Of a stretch of 64,000 nucleotides of DNA, positions 33,658-45,119 are shown piece by piece. Origin of the DNA: Fusarium oxysporum f. sp. lycopersici 4287 (taxonomy: Eukaryota; Ascomycota; Sordariomycetes; Hypocreales; Nectriaceae); assembly GCF_000149955.1 (NCBI RefSeq), contig NC_030995.1, positions 2,187,453-2,251,452 on the forward strand, written 5' to 3'. Every line of letters starts with the position of its first letter. Within the stretch, counting starts at the first letter, position 1. The notes beneath the pieces are model-generated. The model searched no databases and was not told the DNA's origin. It saw only the letters and a program-made list of their open reading frames with translations. The position numbers were made by a program, and so were the translations under genes.

Positions 33658-35991
33658 TCACAGAGCTGCGACAAATGCGCCGACGATAAACGCCGCAAGA
33701 GCTGGAACGTTCCATGCGCTCGCGCCGTTGACGATCGCGGGGCTGGTGCCCGTTGGCTCGGAGGGTGTTGAGTCAACGGGTGTACCTGTTGGCTTGACGA
33801 CGGTAGCGACGGTGTTGGGGGGTTGGGCGTAGACGTGAGTGGGCTTGTAGGTGTGAAGCTCCTCAAGAGGGTTGCCGCCGGTAGGCTTGGAAGCGGTGCC
33901 AGTAGGCTCGGGGTAATCCTGTGTAGCGTGGCCCTTGGTGGGTTGCTCATAACCAGGCTTGGTGTAGTGACCTGTGAAAGTACCGTTGTTGTGATGGTTG
34001 GAGCCAGGAGGTCCGCAGGTAGTGCAGTAGCCAGGAACAGGAGTAGGCTTGGGCGCCTTGACGACCGATGTGATGGTGACGGTGCGGTATCCCTTGGTGG
34101 TAGCCTCCTTGCAGCCAAAGTTTCCAAAACCGCACTGGATGGCTTCGGGGATGGTGTACACGCCGGTAGGTTGCTCGGGGTTGATGATCTGCGTGTTGTG
34201 CACGATTTCGGTGGTGACGTCGCCCTTGTTGCAGGAGCCGGAGCCGGGGCAGGAAGTGATGGTGTACACGCGTGTCGATGTGAGGGTTGACTTGACGGGA
34301 CCCTTGGTGGGTTGAGGAGCAACGCCTGTAGCCTCGGAGCCGGGGCAGTATGTTGTGAGAGAGGTGATGATCTCGGTGGTGACATGGCCGACGGGACAGT
34401 CGGTGACGCTGGGAGGGCAGGCAGTGACCGTGTAGACCTTGCTGGTTGTGACGGTGGAAGTGATGGTTGTAGAGGGAGCGGAAGCAGTAGGGAGAACATA
34501 AGTGTTGCCAGATCCGCCAGTAGAGGTTGATCCAGGCTTGGAGGTTGTGAAAGTAGCGTTGGAGTAACGAGTAGTAGAGAAGGAAAGGGTGGTATCGGCA
34601 GTCGTTTCAGCAGAAGAAACAGACTCGGTGACAGACTCAGAAGCAGTCTCGGTGGAAGTAGGAGCTCCAGAAGTAGTGGTAGAATCAGAGCCGCACTCAC
34701 CAACCAAGTCAGGCACGGCATTGGGGCCAGTGCCGATGGCGACGAGGTTGGTACCGCAATCCTCGTTGTTAGCGAGCCAGACATTCCTGTTATCCCAATC
34801 GTACACGACGTAGGCAGCGCGGAGGAAAGTGTCGCCGAGAACAGGGAACTCATCGTCCTGGAAAACACCGAGAACACAGCGATCGTCGTTGTGCCAGATG
34901 AAGTCTGCGTAGGGGACCTTGATGACGGTGTTGCCGAACTTGAAGTCGACGGTGCCCTTGAGATCGGCGACGGAGCAATCGACATCGACGTAAGCGCCGG
35001 GGGTTCGCTGGGCCGTGGGGAACGCTGCGACGATCTTGTTGAAGATGGGGCCGGGGAGTGCGCTGACGGTGTATCCGCTGTCGAGGAGGACGGGCTGGCC
35101 GTTCGTCTGGGAGAAGATTGCGTCTTCGGAACCGTCGTCTTGGATGATGCTGATGCCGTCGAGGTGAACCCAGTAGCTGCGACTGTTAGACAGGCGCGCG
35201 CGTCAATTGAGCGCGGGGACTTACCGGGTGAGACCATCGGGGGATGACTCGGCGGGGATGATGGGGCGCTTCTCAAGATGGCCGGTATACTTCTTGGTGT
35301 CGAGACCACCGAAGATAACTGCGCCGCGATCGCTATCGAGAGTGCGAATATCGAGACTCAATGCGCGACTCTTGATAAGGCCCTGTCGGACCATGCTGTC
35401 AATCACGAGGGGGTAAGGCGCATCCCAACCATTCAGATCAGGCGCAGCGCCCATGATGCCGACACTGGTAAAAGAACTATCGTATGCGACACCGAAAACT
35501 TGGTTGCGAATATTCGCAGCTAATTCAGTTAGCAAAAATTATGTCTCAGCGACGGTGAGGAATGCTGTCTCACATCCAACGACAACATGGTCGTAACCAT
35601 AGTTCCAATAAGCATACCCAGTGCCGTAGACAACACCGCCAGTAGTGTTAAGGTTAACCCAGGTACTACTCTCGCCGAAATGACCAAAAGACTCGCAAAA
35701 CGCGGGCTGCTGCGCCTTTGAGCAAACGGGGTTGACCCAGAGCTCTGCGGAGCCCGTGTCCAGATTGACGGTGACTTTCTGCCCCGGCGTACCGAGCTCA
35801 ACGTCAATGCTGTAGAAGAAACCATTCTGCTGGCTCTCAAGAGCGACTTCGTTTTGGCGCTTGGTAACGCCCTTTACAACGGGTGCGCCGGTGGAAACCT
35901 TGAGGGGGAAGCGAATGAGGCCATCTTCTTGGGGAGCGGCAGCGTGAGCCAACGCGGGGGCCGCGATGGCGAGGAAAAGAGCGGACAACAT
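33658..35991 (-). CDS. GPI-anchored aspartic protease (yapsin-like) with long Ser/Thr and Cys-module tail
   Basis: A 745-residue secreted pepsin-family protease. Exons 35574-35991, 35225-35519, 33658-35182. Start at 35991 gives signal peptide MLSALFLAIAAPALAHA. A propeptide ends at dibasic Lys44-Arg45 (GVTKR), a Kex2-type site. The catalytic aspartates are Asp78 in NLDTGSAELWV and the Asp of LLDSGYTVSALP; WVHLDGISI and FPVLGDTFLRAAYVVYD complete the fold. After about residue 400 comes a 340-residue Ser/Thr-rich region holding modules of the form V-Y-T-(V/I)-T-x-C-P-x(5-7)-C followed by H/D-V-T-T-E-I. A C-terminal hydrophobic stretch (NVPALAAFIVGAFVAAL) after small residues fits a GPI signal. 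Likely a wall-resident protease processing surface proteins. Confidence 0.93.
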
Positions 35992-36286
35992 CTCTCCAAT
36001 CAATTGAGATGCTTATACAATCGGGAATAGAGAAATAGAGAAAAGAGACAGGGGAAGGAAATAAGATGGAATTTGTTAACCCGGCGTAGTGAGTGACCGG
36101 GGAAACGAAACGATTAAAGAAGACGGAAATGAAACCTCGAGAACAGAGGAAGAGAGGTTGGAAGAACTAAAAATGGAGATGGCGGGAATTTTTTGTTGGA
36201 CTGTTTCTATATAAAACCACCTGCAAATGCAACATGCAGAGCTAAGGGGGGGTCGTTCACCCTGGTCTTGTCTTGAATGATCTGTG

Positions 36287-36331
36287 CCTGGCGCTAATCT
36301 CGAGGAGGCCGGGGCCTCGTGTAGCGCCAGG
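36287..36331. repeat. Inverted repeat able to form a 45-nt hairpin
   Basis: CCTGGCGCTA at 36287-36296 is exactly complementary to TAGCGCCAGG at 36322-36331, and GAGGCC/GGCCTC pair inside. It lies about 300 bases upstream of the protease start codon. Confidence 0.8.
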
Positions 36332-38180
36332 TCAGCGAAATACAAGCGGGATGACGTGGAACAAAAAGAGGAGAAATAAAGAAGACAAAGGATTAAAGAT
36401 TGAAGAATATTTAATATCTTTGTGGGTATTTACAAAGCGCCCTTTGTTAATCTTTCAGCTGTAAGGGTTGTTTTATCTGCAGAGTTGACAATACGAGACT
36501 CCCTTATGCGCTGTTCCCTTCTTAGGGGTCACGTCAGCTCCGCAATGGTGCCGTTTTAGCGCCTTGCCATTATGAGATTAGCTATCCCCATGCACCGTCG
36601 TATCCTCTCACGCAGTGAATACGGGGTCGTTATTTCCAGATCCCGCCGATCTGAGTTAGTATTTGTTTGAAACAGCGCACGGAAGGGATAAGGGAAGCTC
36701 CTTGAATTAACGCGTCCCGAGACATTGACTATTCGGATCCCGTGTCGGTTTTACCTTAGGGTAGAGGTTGGTAATTGATTGATGCACGACAGACTGCTCA
36801 TGCACCCGCCGTGCAAAACGGCGTGCAGCGCCACGTCGACCTCCCGTAAGCTTTGACGAAATGTCACCCTGTAGATGCAAGCCACAATCTGCCGGGCGCC
36901 GTTTATTTACTGGTCCGGGAAAGGTTATCGTTAAGATTTGATTGAGATCAGCGATTTGGATGGAGGGAAATGAACGTGGCTGGATTAGGGATGTTACACC
37001 ATCGTAAGTGCAGGTTGTCAGTTGACTGTCATGGTGTAAAGGGATTTGGTGTTTTTGTGCTCGGCCGAGGTGGTCGGGAAGTGGCGGGGCGGTTGGGGAC
37101 CTGATGATTCCGATAGCGCTTTTAACGTGAAACGGTAGAGCCGCATTGATACAGTGTGTCTGTGATGCATCGTAAGTTAATTCTTTGTAAACAAACAAAC
37201 AGACATTTCGCTCATTAAATTAGATCAAGTACTGGATCTCGTCGGTCGTAGAGACGTCTGAATTGAAATGCTTCTAATTCAAGGGCTGTTGGTCAGATGT
37301 CCATTTACCAGTAGCTCGTCTTCAACTCTAACGACATGATTACCGCTTCCCTCAACTTCTCTGTATCACTCTCCAGCCATTGCAATAATTCTGTACCAAG
37401 ACATCTTCTGACAAATAATTTGTAACTAATAAAGTTAATAAACTTGCGATGTGAGACCGAGACACGGAGGCTGGTCCGTTCAACTTTAATTGTCATGTGT
37501 ACGTGTTACCCTGCAGTTCTACCCGCGCCCATGCTGTGAAGCCTCAATCAACTCTCCCCTGTAAAAATTCTTTCTTGGCACGCACTGTTAGTGCCGTGTT
37601 AGGAGCGGGATTTTCTGCAGGCCACGCGACCACACAAAACTGCGGGGATGCTATCGGCTCCCTAACAGCAGTTTTCAGAGAAGGAATTTTGGAGAGTTCG
37701 CCTTCTCTGACAACACCTTTGTCGGATCTAATGGCGGCACCTCAGAACCAGAACGCCTTAGATATCGGAGGACGATGCCCATGGCATCGGTAGCGACATC
37801 CTCCCGATCAACGACGCCGATTGCGATGGGTTTTTCTCCTTTGAAGGCAAGCCGCACCGTCGGCCTCTGATTCCTTCCCGAGGTTTTTCCCTGCCGCCGC
37901 GACAGTCGACTACGAGCTACAACTTGGTTACTGGAGATTGTGGACTGCGTCGGCAGATGTAGTGATGCGCGAGAGAATTCTGGTCGGTGGAAAAAGTTCG
38001 ACAATAGATTGCCCCCGAACCCGCTGACGGGTGACGGGCTTGAGAAATACAGCACCTTTTGTGCCATTGGTATGCTGGATGGTGAAGGAAGCGGGGTTTC
38101 CCTGTACCTAGCTAGCTCAGCACGTCTTTTGCTCCAGTAGGAGATCTGGCTTCGTTACAGCCACCCAGACGAAAAATATA

Positions 38181-38200
38181 CAAACAAACAAACAAACAAA
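38181..38200. repeat. (CAAA)5 microsatellite
   Basis: Five perfect CAAA units in intergenic DNA just 3' of the frameshifted unknown gene. Confidence 0.9.
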
Positions 38201-38344
38201 TGTGAAGCCTCAATGCGACGAGACACATGTTGACCATGAGACCAACAATCTCCGACTTTTAACAAGAACAAGCAAAATGAGGTCCTCAAACAGCGTATCA
38301 GGAAGCGAAAATAAGCTGGATGCATATCATTAGCTGTCTCGCAT

Positions 38345-39177
38345 TCATCTCCCTCCAACCCACCACTGTCTAGGGAACTGCATGCCCCATTTCCCCATGA
38401 GTACTCTCAACTCATCCTCTGTCCCCGGCATAATATTGATGAAAACCCTATTATTACCCCCCTCACTCATACAAGGTTTAGAATGTACAGCTCTAAATTC
38501 CCTGCCAATTTTGAACACAGAGCATTCACCTATTTCTGCTGCTTCTGCACCAAAGGGTTTTAGTACAGTAGCTAGTTCATCGCGCACAGCATCTGCTGCA
38601 GCTGCACAGCCAACACAACGAATTGACACGCATTCATGGTCTGTACTTGCTGCGTGACGGGCGGACTGTTGTGCTTTGCGCGCGGAGGGTTGATGGGATG
38701 CAGGTATGAATAGTGTTGAGGGCCGAGAAGGGTAGTGCAGATCTTCCAGTCCGTTCCGGTGTTTTGAACATGTTTTTGGTGTTGTGATTTGAGACCTAAG
38801 CGTGTACCGGGGAGTACGTCCTTGGTGAAGAAGAGTTCATCGGTATGCCATCTTGGTTGATCAAACTCGTGAGTTGGTGTTGTAGCGCGAATGGTAAGGA
38901 AATAATGCTCAAATCCGTTGGCAAGTAGAAGATTCTTGATATAGCTTAGAAACGGAATAACTCTAGAGAGAATAGAGCCTCGAAAGACGTGGCTCTCAAA
39001 GTCGTAGAAGTTAACCGGTAATGATGAGTTTGAGTCGGTGGAAAGGCTGAGGAGAGGGCCGCAATAGCACCAATAAGCTGAGCGCTTGACGGTTATCGAG
39101 TCCTGGCATTGATCGGCATCGTCAAGGTAATTTAGGAAACAGAAGTCTTTATCGAAGGGGGCATCTACAGCTGCCAT
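38345..39177 (-). pseudogene. Conserved fungal protein of unknown function, carrying a one-base frameshift
   Basis: Reading starts at MAAVDAPFDKDFCFLNYLD and stays open for 153 codons to ...WKICTTLLGP (codon 38719-38721). From 38716 the sensible protein continues in another frame, TLFIPASHQPSARKAQQSAR, through CVSIRCVGCAAAADAV to the end at 38345 (...MGKWGMQFPRQWWVGGR). Only two bases (38717-38718) separate the two frames, so one base is missing, not an intron. With it restored the protein would have about 277 residues. A motif PRWHTDELFF in the first half has a His-x-Asp pair reminiscent of metal-dependent oxygenase folds, but I cannot name the family. Either a fresh null mutation or a sequencing error next to the short G run at 38720-38722. 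Confidence 0.62.
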
Positions 39178-39762
39178 GGTTACTCAAGGACAGGATCCGT
39201 AAGGAGAGAATTGGTCAATGTCGGTTGCGCGGTCAAATGATTGCGAATCCTTCTCATCGCTTACTGGTGACTAAGCAGGCCTGAACTAAGAGAGGCCTCA
39301 CGGAGTGTCGGCTGGAGACAACAATTCGTATTCGTTGATGATACTACAGTCGAAGCAAAGCAGGCATATAAATTCGCCGAGCTTTTGCACTGGTAAGGGC
39401 TGGTGAAAGCGGAACGAATGCTCGATTAGTCGCCTGACTAGAAAAGTCTCAGTCTTAGCTTCTACTCCCGGTCTATTTACTCTATGGCATCATGATCCCA
39501 TGGACATGATTGAAAGGAATGGAGAGCTAACTGATAGATGAGAAACTCGAAGGAACACATACCAAATCGTCACTCTTCTTTATATAGATCTCTGGTACAC
39601 GAGATATCGAACTGTTACGTCTCTTGAACTTCAGGGACGCAGATGCGATGTCATGTTTTGATTAGTTGGTAGTCTATCAGCAGGCATTTTAAATCTCATA
39701 AACAAGTAAGTAAATTATTTCCAAACCCAGATTCATCATAGCTTTTCAATCTCCAACGCCTT
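39178..39762. other. Intergenic: upstream of the frameshifted gene, 3' flank of the lyase gene
   Basis: 585 bp. A TATATAGATC segment near 39581 is the only promoter-like feature. No gene seen. Confidence 0.45.
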
Positions 39763-40878
39763 CTACCCCGTCCAAGAATGCACCATCTCCACAAACCTCT
39801 CAACCTGCGCCCCTTCGGTCGCCCACGTCGTCAACAATCTAATAACAGCCTCATCATCACCACACTTCTCCCAAACATAAAAACTAAAACTCTCCTTCAG
39901 TACCTTGATCAGTCCCAACGGCAACACCGCAAAAACCTGATTCGTCTCCGTCGCAGCATACACTGAAAATCCTCCCTGCGCAATACCGCTCGATAACGAC
40001 TCAGCTGCCAAATTCGCCTTGCGCGCTAGTTCAAAATAGAGATCTCCCTCGAAGAGCTCTGCGAATTGTGCGCCGATGACACGGCCTTTTGCGAGGAGTG
40101 AACCGTGCTGTTTGACGTAGAATTCGAATTCGGAGGAGAGGCGGGCGTCTTTTACGACTACGGCTTCGCCGAGAAGGGCGCCGTTTTTTGTGCCGCCAAT
40201 CCAGAATATGTCTGTGAGTTCGAGGATGTCGGAGAGGGTCATGTCGTTTGCCTTTGAGGCGAGGGCTGTGCCTATTCGAGCGCCGTCGAGGAAGAGAGTC
40301 AGGCCTTTCTTTTCGCAGACTTGTTTTATAGCTGCGAGTTCGGCTCTCGAGTATATGGTTCCGATCTCAGTTGCGTTGGATATATACACCAGTCGAGGTT
40401 TCGCCATGTGAGGAAAATGCCAATTATCATCTAATGCTCGCTCGATCGTCGCAGGCGTAAGTTTTCCATTCTGAGGTGTGACGTTGATGATTTTGTGGCC
40501 GCTTGCTTCTACCGCGCCTGTTTCTCTTGTAACGATATGCCCGGAGCTAGCAGCGATAACAGCTTCATGGGGTCGAAGACATGCAGCGATAGAGATGGCA
40601 TTGGCTGATGTCCCACTCGGCACGAAGAATATGCCAACGTCATTACGGCCGAGATGTCGACGAATTCGTTGCCGTGCAAGATCGCAGTACGTATCGCCTC
40701 CGTAGCCGGTTTCTTGGGTTGTATTGCTGGTGATTAACGCTTTGAGAAGAGCAGGATGTGCACCCTCGCTATAATCGTCCATGAAACTATAGCGAGGAAT
40801 TGAAGTTGGTATTTGAGACGGCATTTTTGACGATGAATTGGAATGGTGGTTGTGATGGTGCTGTACTAATTCTGGCAT
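39763..40878 (-). CDS. Threonine aldolase-type PLP lyase (beta-eliminating lyase family)
   Basis: A single-exon gene for 371 residues, or 353 if translation begins at the internal Met at 40824 (MPSQIPTSIPRYSF), which lies past an odd His/Ser-rich leader and matches the usual start of the family better. Fold-type I PLP enzyme. TGYGGDTYCDLARQRIRRHL, FFVPSGTSANAISIAACLRP, LFLDGARIGTAL (Asp contacting the pyridine nitrogen) and DIFWIGGTKNGALLGEAVVV (Schiff-base Lys) are in the expected order. Expected reaction: cleavage of L-threonine/allo-threonine to glycine and acetaldehyde, or a related beta-hydroxy amino acid. It is tandem with the bZIP gene, 237 bases downstream of that gene's stop. Confidence 0.9.
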   Translation of the reverse strand: MPELVQHHHNHHSNSSSKMPSQIPTSIPRYSFMDDYSEGAHPALLKALITSNTTQETGYGGDTYCDLARQRIRRHLGRNDVGIFFVPSGTSANAISIAACLRPHEAVIAASSGHIVTRETGAVEASGHKIINVTPQNGKLTPATIERALDDNWHFPHMAKPRLVYISNATEIGTIYSRAELAAIKQVCEKKGLTLFLDGARIGTALASKANDMTLSDILELTDIFWIGGTKNGALLGEAVVVKDARLSSEFEFYVKQHGSLLAKGRVIGAQFAELFEGDLYFELARKANLAAESLSSGIAQGGFSVYAATETNQVFAVLPLGLIKVLKESFSFYVWEKCGDDEAVIRLLTTWATEGAQVERFVEMVHSWTG

Positions 40879-41115
40879 TTCTATATAGATGATTTCATCC
40901 CCACTCGATGATCCACAGATGAATCACAGAATCGAGGTGTTAGTAACTGGCGTGTTAGTCAAACCCGTCGTGGTGGGTCGTTTACTCAACATTCCATTAC
41001 GCTTCCCGAAACTTTACCAAACCCAATTGCGCTAACAATGCCGTCTTCACACGTGTATTGCATCATGTGAGAGTTTATTTTTTGATAGATAACGCGAACC
41101 GGCCCGGTTGGTTGA

Positions 41116-42753
41116 TCATGGGGACATTGATATCGTATTCGCTGCATCGAGAGAAAAATCGATGAAGCTTCGATAAGTCTCCACAGTTGAGGAGTCGAGC
41201 GGTTTCGGATACGTAAGGATCTTTTGATACTTTGGCTTCAGCGGCATTCCCGTTGCTGTGAGATCGCTGGCCTGGTCCCAGAGTTCAGGATACTTTTCGA
41301 AGAATGCGGGGTCGATCTTGTAGTAGCCCGCGCCCTTGTCCATGTTCAATTTATTAAACGCGGCGCGAGCATACGCAGGTGATGAGAATAACGTTGAAAT
41401 GTCTGGTGCAGGGAGCATAGCAATCGTGTTTTCGCTCTCGGATGTTCCGGACGACATGGTGTTGATGAGGTCTGTTACACGCACGTAGACCGTTATCTGC
41501 GGGGCACCCAGGACGAGATCTGACATGAGCGCCTCAACGACGTAGCCTGTTACAGCGTCGCAGAAGATCTGGTCGATGTGAGGGTTTGCAGAGTGCAGCT
41601 GAATTAAGCGATCGCGAATTGTAGGAAAGGGGATCCAGTCGATGATGCCGGGGTGAGGATTCTCAAGCTGTGCTGTTGTAGGGCGATAGCGGGAATGGAG
41701 TTTGTTGAAGGTTGCGGAGGATGGGTAGAGTTGCCAGGCTGTGAGTTCGATGATGTGGTAGAAGCGTGTTTTGGCGTACCATGCCATTACGTCTGGACGG
41801 GTCATGCTGTTGAACATGGATAAAACCATAAGGACTGGTTGGTAGACACTAGATATGTTAGGAAGCTTCGAAGATATTGAGATGGAATGGCATACCTCTG
41901 GACAGGATTATGACCTTCTGGAACAAATCCAAGAGTATTAAGCTTGTTCTTGAGCATTCGCTGAAGTAATTGGATATGATCCGAGAATGGTGAATTGGTA
42001 AACGAGTAATCTTTCCCTAAAACCATGCTTGACTCGGCTGTCGCATTGATGGCAGTTAGATAAGGCTGCATGCCCATCTGATACTCGTGGCTCCAGATGT
42101 TTGGGATCTGAGAGTAGAATGGACTTGTTCCGGAAACATTGATGAGTTCTGATGAGATGCCATTATCTGTCGTTGGAGCTGTGTGTCACTGTTAGCTTGA
42201 TTTCGATTCCGGATGGCAATGCTTACCGCTGACGTTTGATGATGAAAACGGTGCATCAAAGTCTAGAATCGACGGATCAAACGCCTCCAAGTCAATCGAC
42301 TGCAACGCCGACTCTTCAACAATCTGTTCATCATTCCTAGTCTTCCCATTCACCCGCTGATCTCTTTCTCTCTCACCATCTCTGCGTCGCTCATCCCCCT
42401 CACCACTCGCCGTATCATCAAGCGTCTTAGCCACCGAGTCACTCAACAACTGCACCGACGCCATCATCCGCGACATCTTCGTCTGAACATCAATCAACTG
42501 CTGTCTCAGCAATCGATTCTCCTTCTGAAGCGCTTCTACACGCTCACTATCAGATCGCTGGTCCGCATTCACGCGGTTCTTCAGCTCGCGAATACATTCT
42601 GCCTGTCTACGACGAAACGCTCGTTGCGATAAGCGATTGCGGAGTTTTCTACATTTGTTAGGGAATATGAAGAGGTGCCGGGGGTGAGGGGACGAACTTT
42701 CGTTCTTGCTCATTCAGAGTGGTGTTCTTCTCGTCCGTGTGAGGTGAGTCCAT
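41116..42753 (-). CDS. bZIP transcription factor with DUF3425 domain
   Basis: A 497-residue nuclear regulator. Exons 42698-42753, 42227-42648, 41896-42178, 41116-41848. The first GT-AG intron interrupts the basic region; splicing gives QERKKLRNRLSQRAFRRRQA, where N-x-x-S-Q-R-A-x-R-R-R is the AP-1-like fungal bZIP signature. A leucine zipper with heptad spacing follows, through EALQKENRLLRQQLIDVQTK. The second half matches the DUF3425 ligand-binding-like region (LSMFNSMTRPDVMAWYAKTR, HPGIIDWIPFPTIRDRLI, and a later Y-x-K-I-D-P-A-F-F-x-x-Y-P-E-L-W block). Such factors often control local metabolic genes. The nearest candidates are the PLP lyase downstream and the transporter upstream. Confidence 0.92.
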
Positions 42754-43092
42754 GATGGCCCGGGGATCTTGTCTCGGTGTGCAGATGCTCAGCTTGACAG
42801 GGCTTGTTATCGAGCCTGGATCGACCGGCATTTGAGAGTCAGCGGTGGAGAGGGAGCTTTTTCATTGGAGGTTGATGCTTGGAGCGGCCTTTTGCGGTTA
42901 GGGACGGTCAATTTGGGCCGTTGTCGGGGTTCGTCCCCACCGAAGAAGGGAACTTTTAGGGCCAGGGACTAAGCCGCTTTCACCTGATACCATCATTCTT
43001 CATCACGTCCTTTAAAGTGAAGTAATAGAGAGGCCAGGCTTGTAGAACGATGACATATACACACGAACGATTGCCATTACAGGGCTCAACAT
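42754..43092. other. Intergenic: bZIP promoter and transporter 3' flank
   Basis: 339 bp, moderately GC-rich. Nothing else is recognised. Confidence 0.5.
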
Positions 43093-44686
43093 CTACAGCT
43101 GGAAGCGCTGGCTTCTACCAACCTGCTCATCAACATCCCCCTCATTCTCAACGAGCTCCCTCTCCAATTTCTTATTCTGTCGCCAGTAAACCCCCATAAT
43201 CACCGCAGTAATCGGCAGAGCAGCCGCATACAACAAGACAATAGCCAAGAATCCCTTTGTATACTTTGGCGCATCACTCTCACGAAAAAGCTGCTTTCCA
43301 GCTAGTCCACCAGCATTACTCCCAATGACAACCAACGCCAATCCAATACTGCGCTTCTCAGCAGATCGAGTATTGATACTCAACCAGGCATCATTGAGAC
43401 CTTGAGATAACGCATTGCCACTACTTAAGAGGGTGAAGAGGGCGTATTTGGTCCACTTGTCTTTATCAGTAGATCCAAACAAAGCACCGCCGAATGTAAT
43501 ACTCCAAAGAAACGCGACCATGCACCATAGACCTCGCTGCTTCGTTTTGTCGGAAGCCCAAGCGATGGCGAAGCTGAGAAAAACGACGAGGAAGCTGCTG
43601 ACGGAGTTTAGAAGGTTGGAGTTGATCTTGCTGAAGCCTAGACTTCGAATGATGGTTGGTCCGTAGAGTTGAAGGCCGCCCTTTGGAGCGAGAGATATGA
43701 CGTTTAGAATAGTGTGGATCCATATACGGTAATCAGTGAGGGCGGCGGTAACGCCTCGGAATGTGATCTTTGCGTGGGCTTCGGTCTTGGAGATGTCTTC
43801 TTGATAGATTCGGTCGTGCATGATTTCACGCTCACGAGAGGTGAAAAGGTCGAAACGGCCGTGAATAGGTTTCGTGTGAATTGGTGATCGGGGTAGAAGA
43901 AGGATGAAGACGAAGAAGACCAGCAGAGTAAAGATGCCCTCAACTGTTTCGTGTTAGCAATGTCAATTACGAAGCTTTGTAAGAGGGACGAACTGATGAA
44001 GAGCCACTGCCAGCCAGCCAGACCAGCTATACCGCCCATCTGCAAGACACCAGCAGCAATCAGCGACCCCGTAGCAGTAGCAAAGTAATTCCCAAAGTAA
44101 AAAACCGACGTCCTCAACGCCAACTCCTTCTCCCGATAAAACAGCGCAAGCATATACTGTCCGCCGGGGATAAACCCAGCTTCGAAGAACCCCAAAAGAA
44201 ATCGTGTCGCAAAGAAGGAATGCACGTTCGTAACCCAAGCTTGTGTCAACGCAACAGTTCCCCAGATAAGCACCTGGCCCGTCAGCCAGATCGGCGCGCC
44301 GAGCTTTTGGAGGATGATGTTGGAGGGGATTTCGGCGATGATTATGCCGGCCATCATGAGCTGATCGCCAAGATTGACATCGTCTTTGGTGATGTTTAGA
44401 TCGGTTGTGAGCGTGTCGGTTAGGGCGTTGCTGATGTTGCTGCGGTCGAGCTGGAGGGCGTAGAAGCCGAGGACGAGAAGGGGCATGAGGATCATGTCGA
44501 GCCTAGTATGTGAGCTCGGGGCGCCAATTGGGAGAAGGGGTTGTCAACTTACTTTCTGACAACTGCCTTCTCTTCGTCATCTGTCCAAGTAGGATGCGCA
44601 ACAATTGACTGCGGCGCATCATCAAGATCGTGGGTTTCCTTATCAGCCTGAACGTGATCCATCTTAGTAGATTTATCCAGCGCCAT
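43093..44686 (-). CDS. MFS transporter, Dal5/allantoate permease (ACS) family
   Basis: A 497-residue, 12-helix transporter for organic anions. Exons 44553-44686, 43994-44502, 43093-43943 with two 50-base GT-AG introns. The conserved N-terminal blocks of the anion:cation symporter family are present: LQLDRSNISNALTDTLTTDL, NLGDQLMMAGIIIAEIPSNI and FLLGFFEAGFIPGGQYMLAL. Known relatives carry allantoate, nicotinate, pantothenate, dipeptides or sulfonates. It is divergently transcribed from the arylsulfatase gene across a 433-bp shared promoter, which suggests that it imports the sulfatase's substrate, or the freed product, or another sulfur compound. This is inferred from position only. Confidence 0.92.
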
Positions 44687-45119
44687 GTTGATACAAGCCC
44701 AAATATACTGGGTAATTCAGCAGCCTGTATCGAATTGATCGTCCAGTCGTCGACTATCAGCCGTCTTTATACCCATCCATCACCATCCCAAGAGTTATAG
44801 CTTCTTAACATGATAAGATATCATAGATGATCAGCTGCGCACGCCATTAAATGTTAAGATCGCGTATCTTTACCCTTCAAGAAGGTTTGCTAGGTTATTG
44901 AAGGGAAGATGATTTTAGTCTTCGGAGGTGAGCGTCGGCGATGAGCGAAAATGTGGGGTTTCGGACGGTTCGCCGATGGCTTCAAGCTGAGCCCTTGAAC
45001 ATACGCGATTGACGAGGATAATGAGCTAACAGCGAAGTTTAAATGAGGTTGACTCAGTGTAGAATATTTGTTTGTAGCCAGAGCCAAGCAACAACGTCTG
45101 CAAACTGAAGCGATTCGAA
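44687..45119. promoter_or_regulatory. Divergent promoter between MFS transporter and arylsulfatase
   Basis: 433 bp between two start codons. It contains the palindrome ATGATAAGATATCAT at 44810-44824, which includes a GATAAG core (AreA-type GATA site) and two ATGAT/ATCAT arms like the half-sites of the sulfur regulator CYS3 (consensus ATGRYRYCAT), but with wider spacing. Co-regulation of the two genes is plausible. Confidence 0.5.
44810..44824. promoter_or_regulatory. Palindromic GATA/TATC element
   Basis: ATGATA-AGA-TATCAT, perfect 6-bp arms with a 3-base spacer, 296 bases before the sulfatase ATG and 124 bases before the transporter ATG. A candidate binding site for a GATA or bZIP nutrient regulator. 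Confidence 0.45.

Larger units (their letters stand above)
35992..38344. other. 2.35-kb region upstream of the protease, no convincing gene
   Basis: Contains a strong inverted repeat (36287-36331) and a (CAAA)5 microsatellite (38181-38200). Open frames of 163 codons (36707-37198, minus) and 130 codons (37675-38067, minus) lack splice-supported extensions and domain resemblance. Confidence 0.5.

Noticed and set aside
33648..35309. 553-codon Ser/Pro-rich open frame on the minus strand in another frame of the protease
   Set aside because: Low-complexity shadow of the Thr/Ser-rich protease tail. The aspartic protease frame has both catalytic sites.
36707..37198. 163-codon minus-strand open frame
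   Set aside because: No recognisable family. Composition looks random, and there is no plausible extension by splicing.
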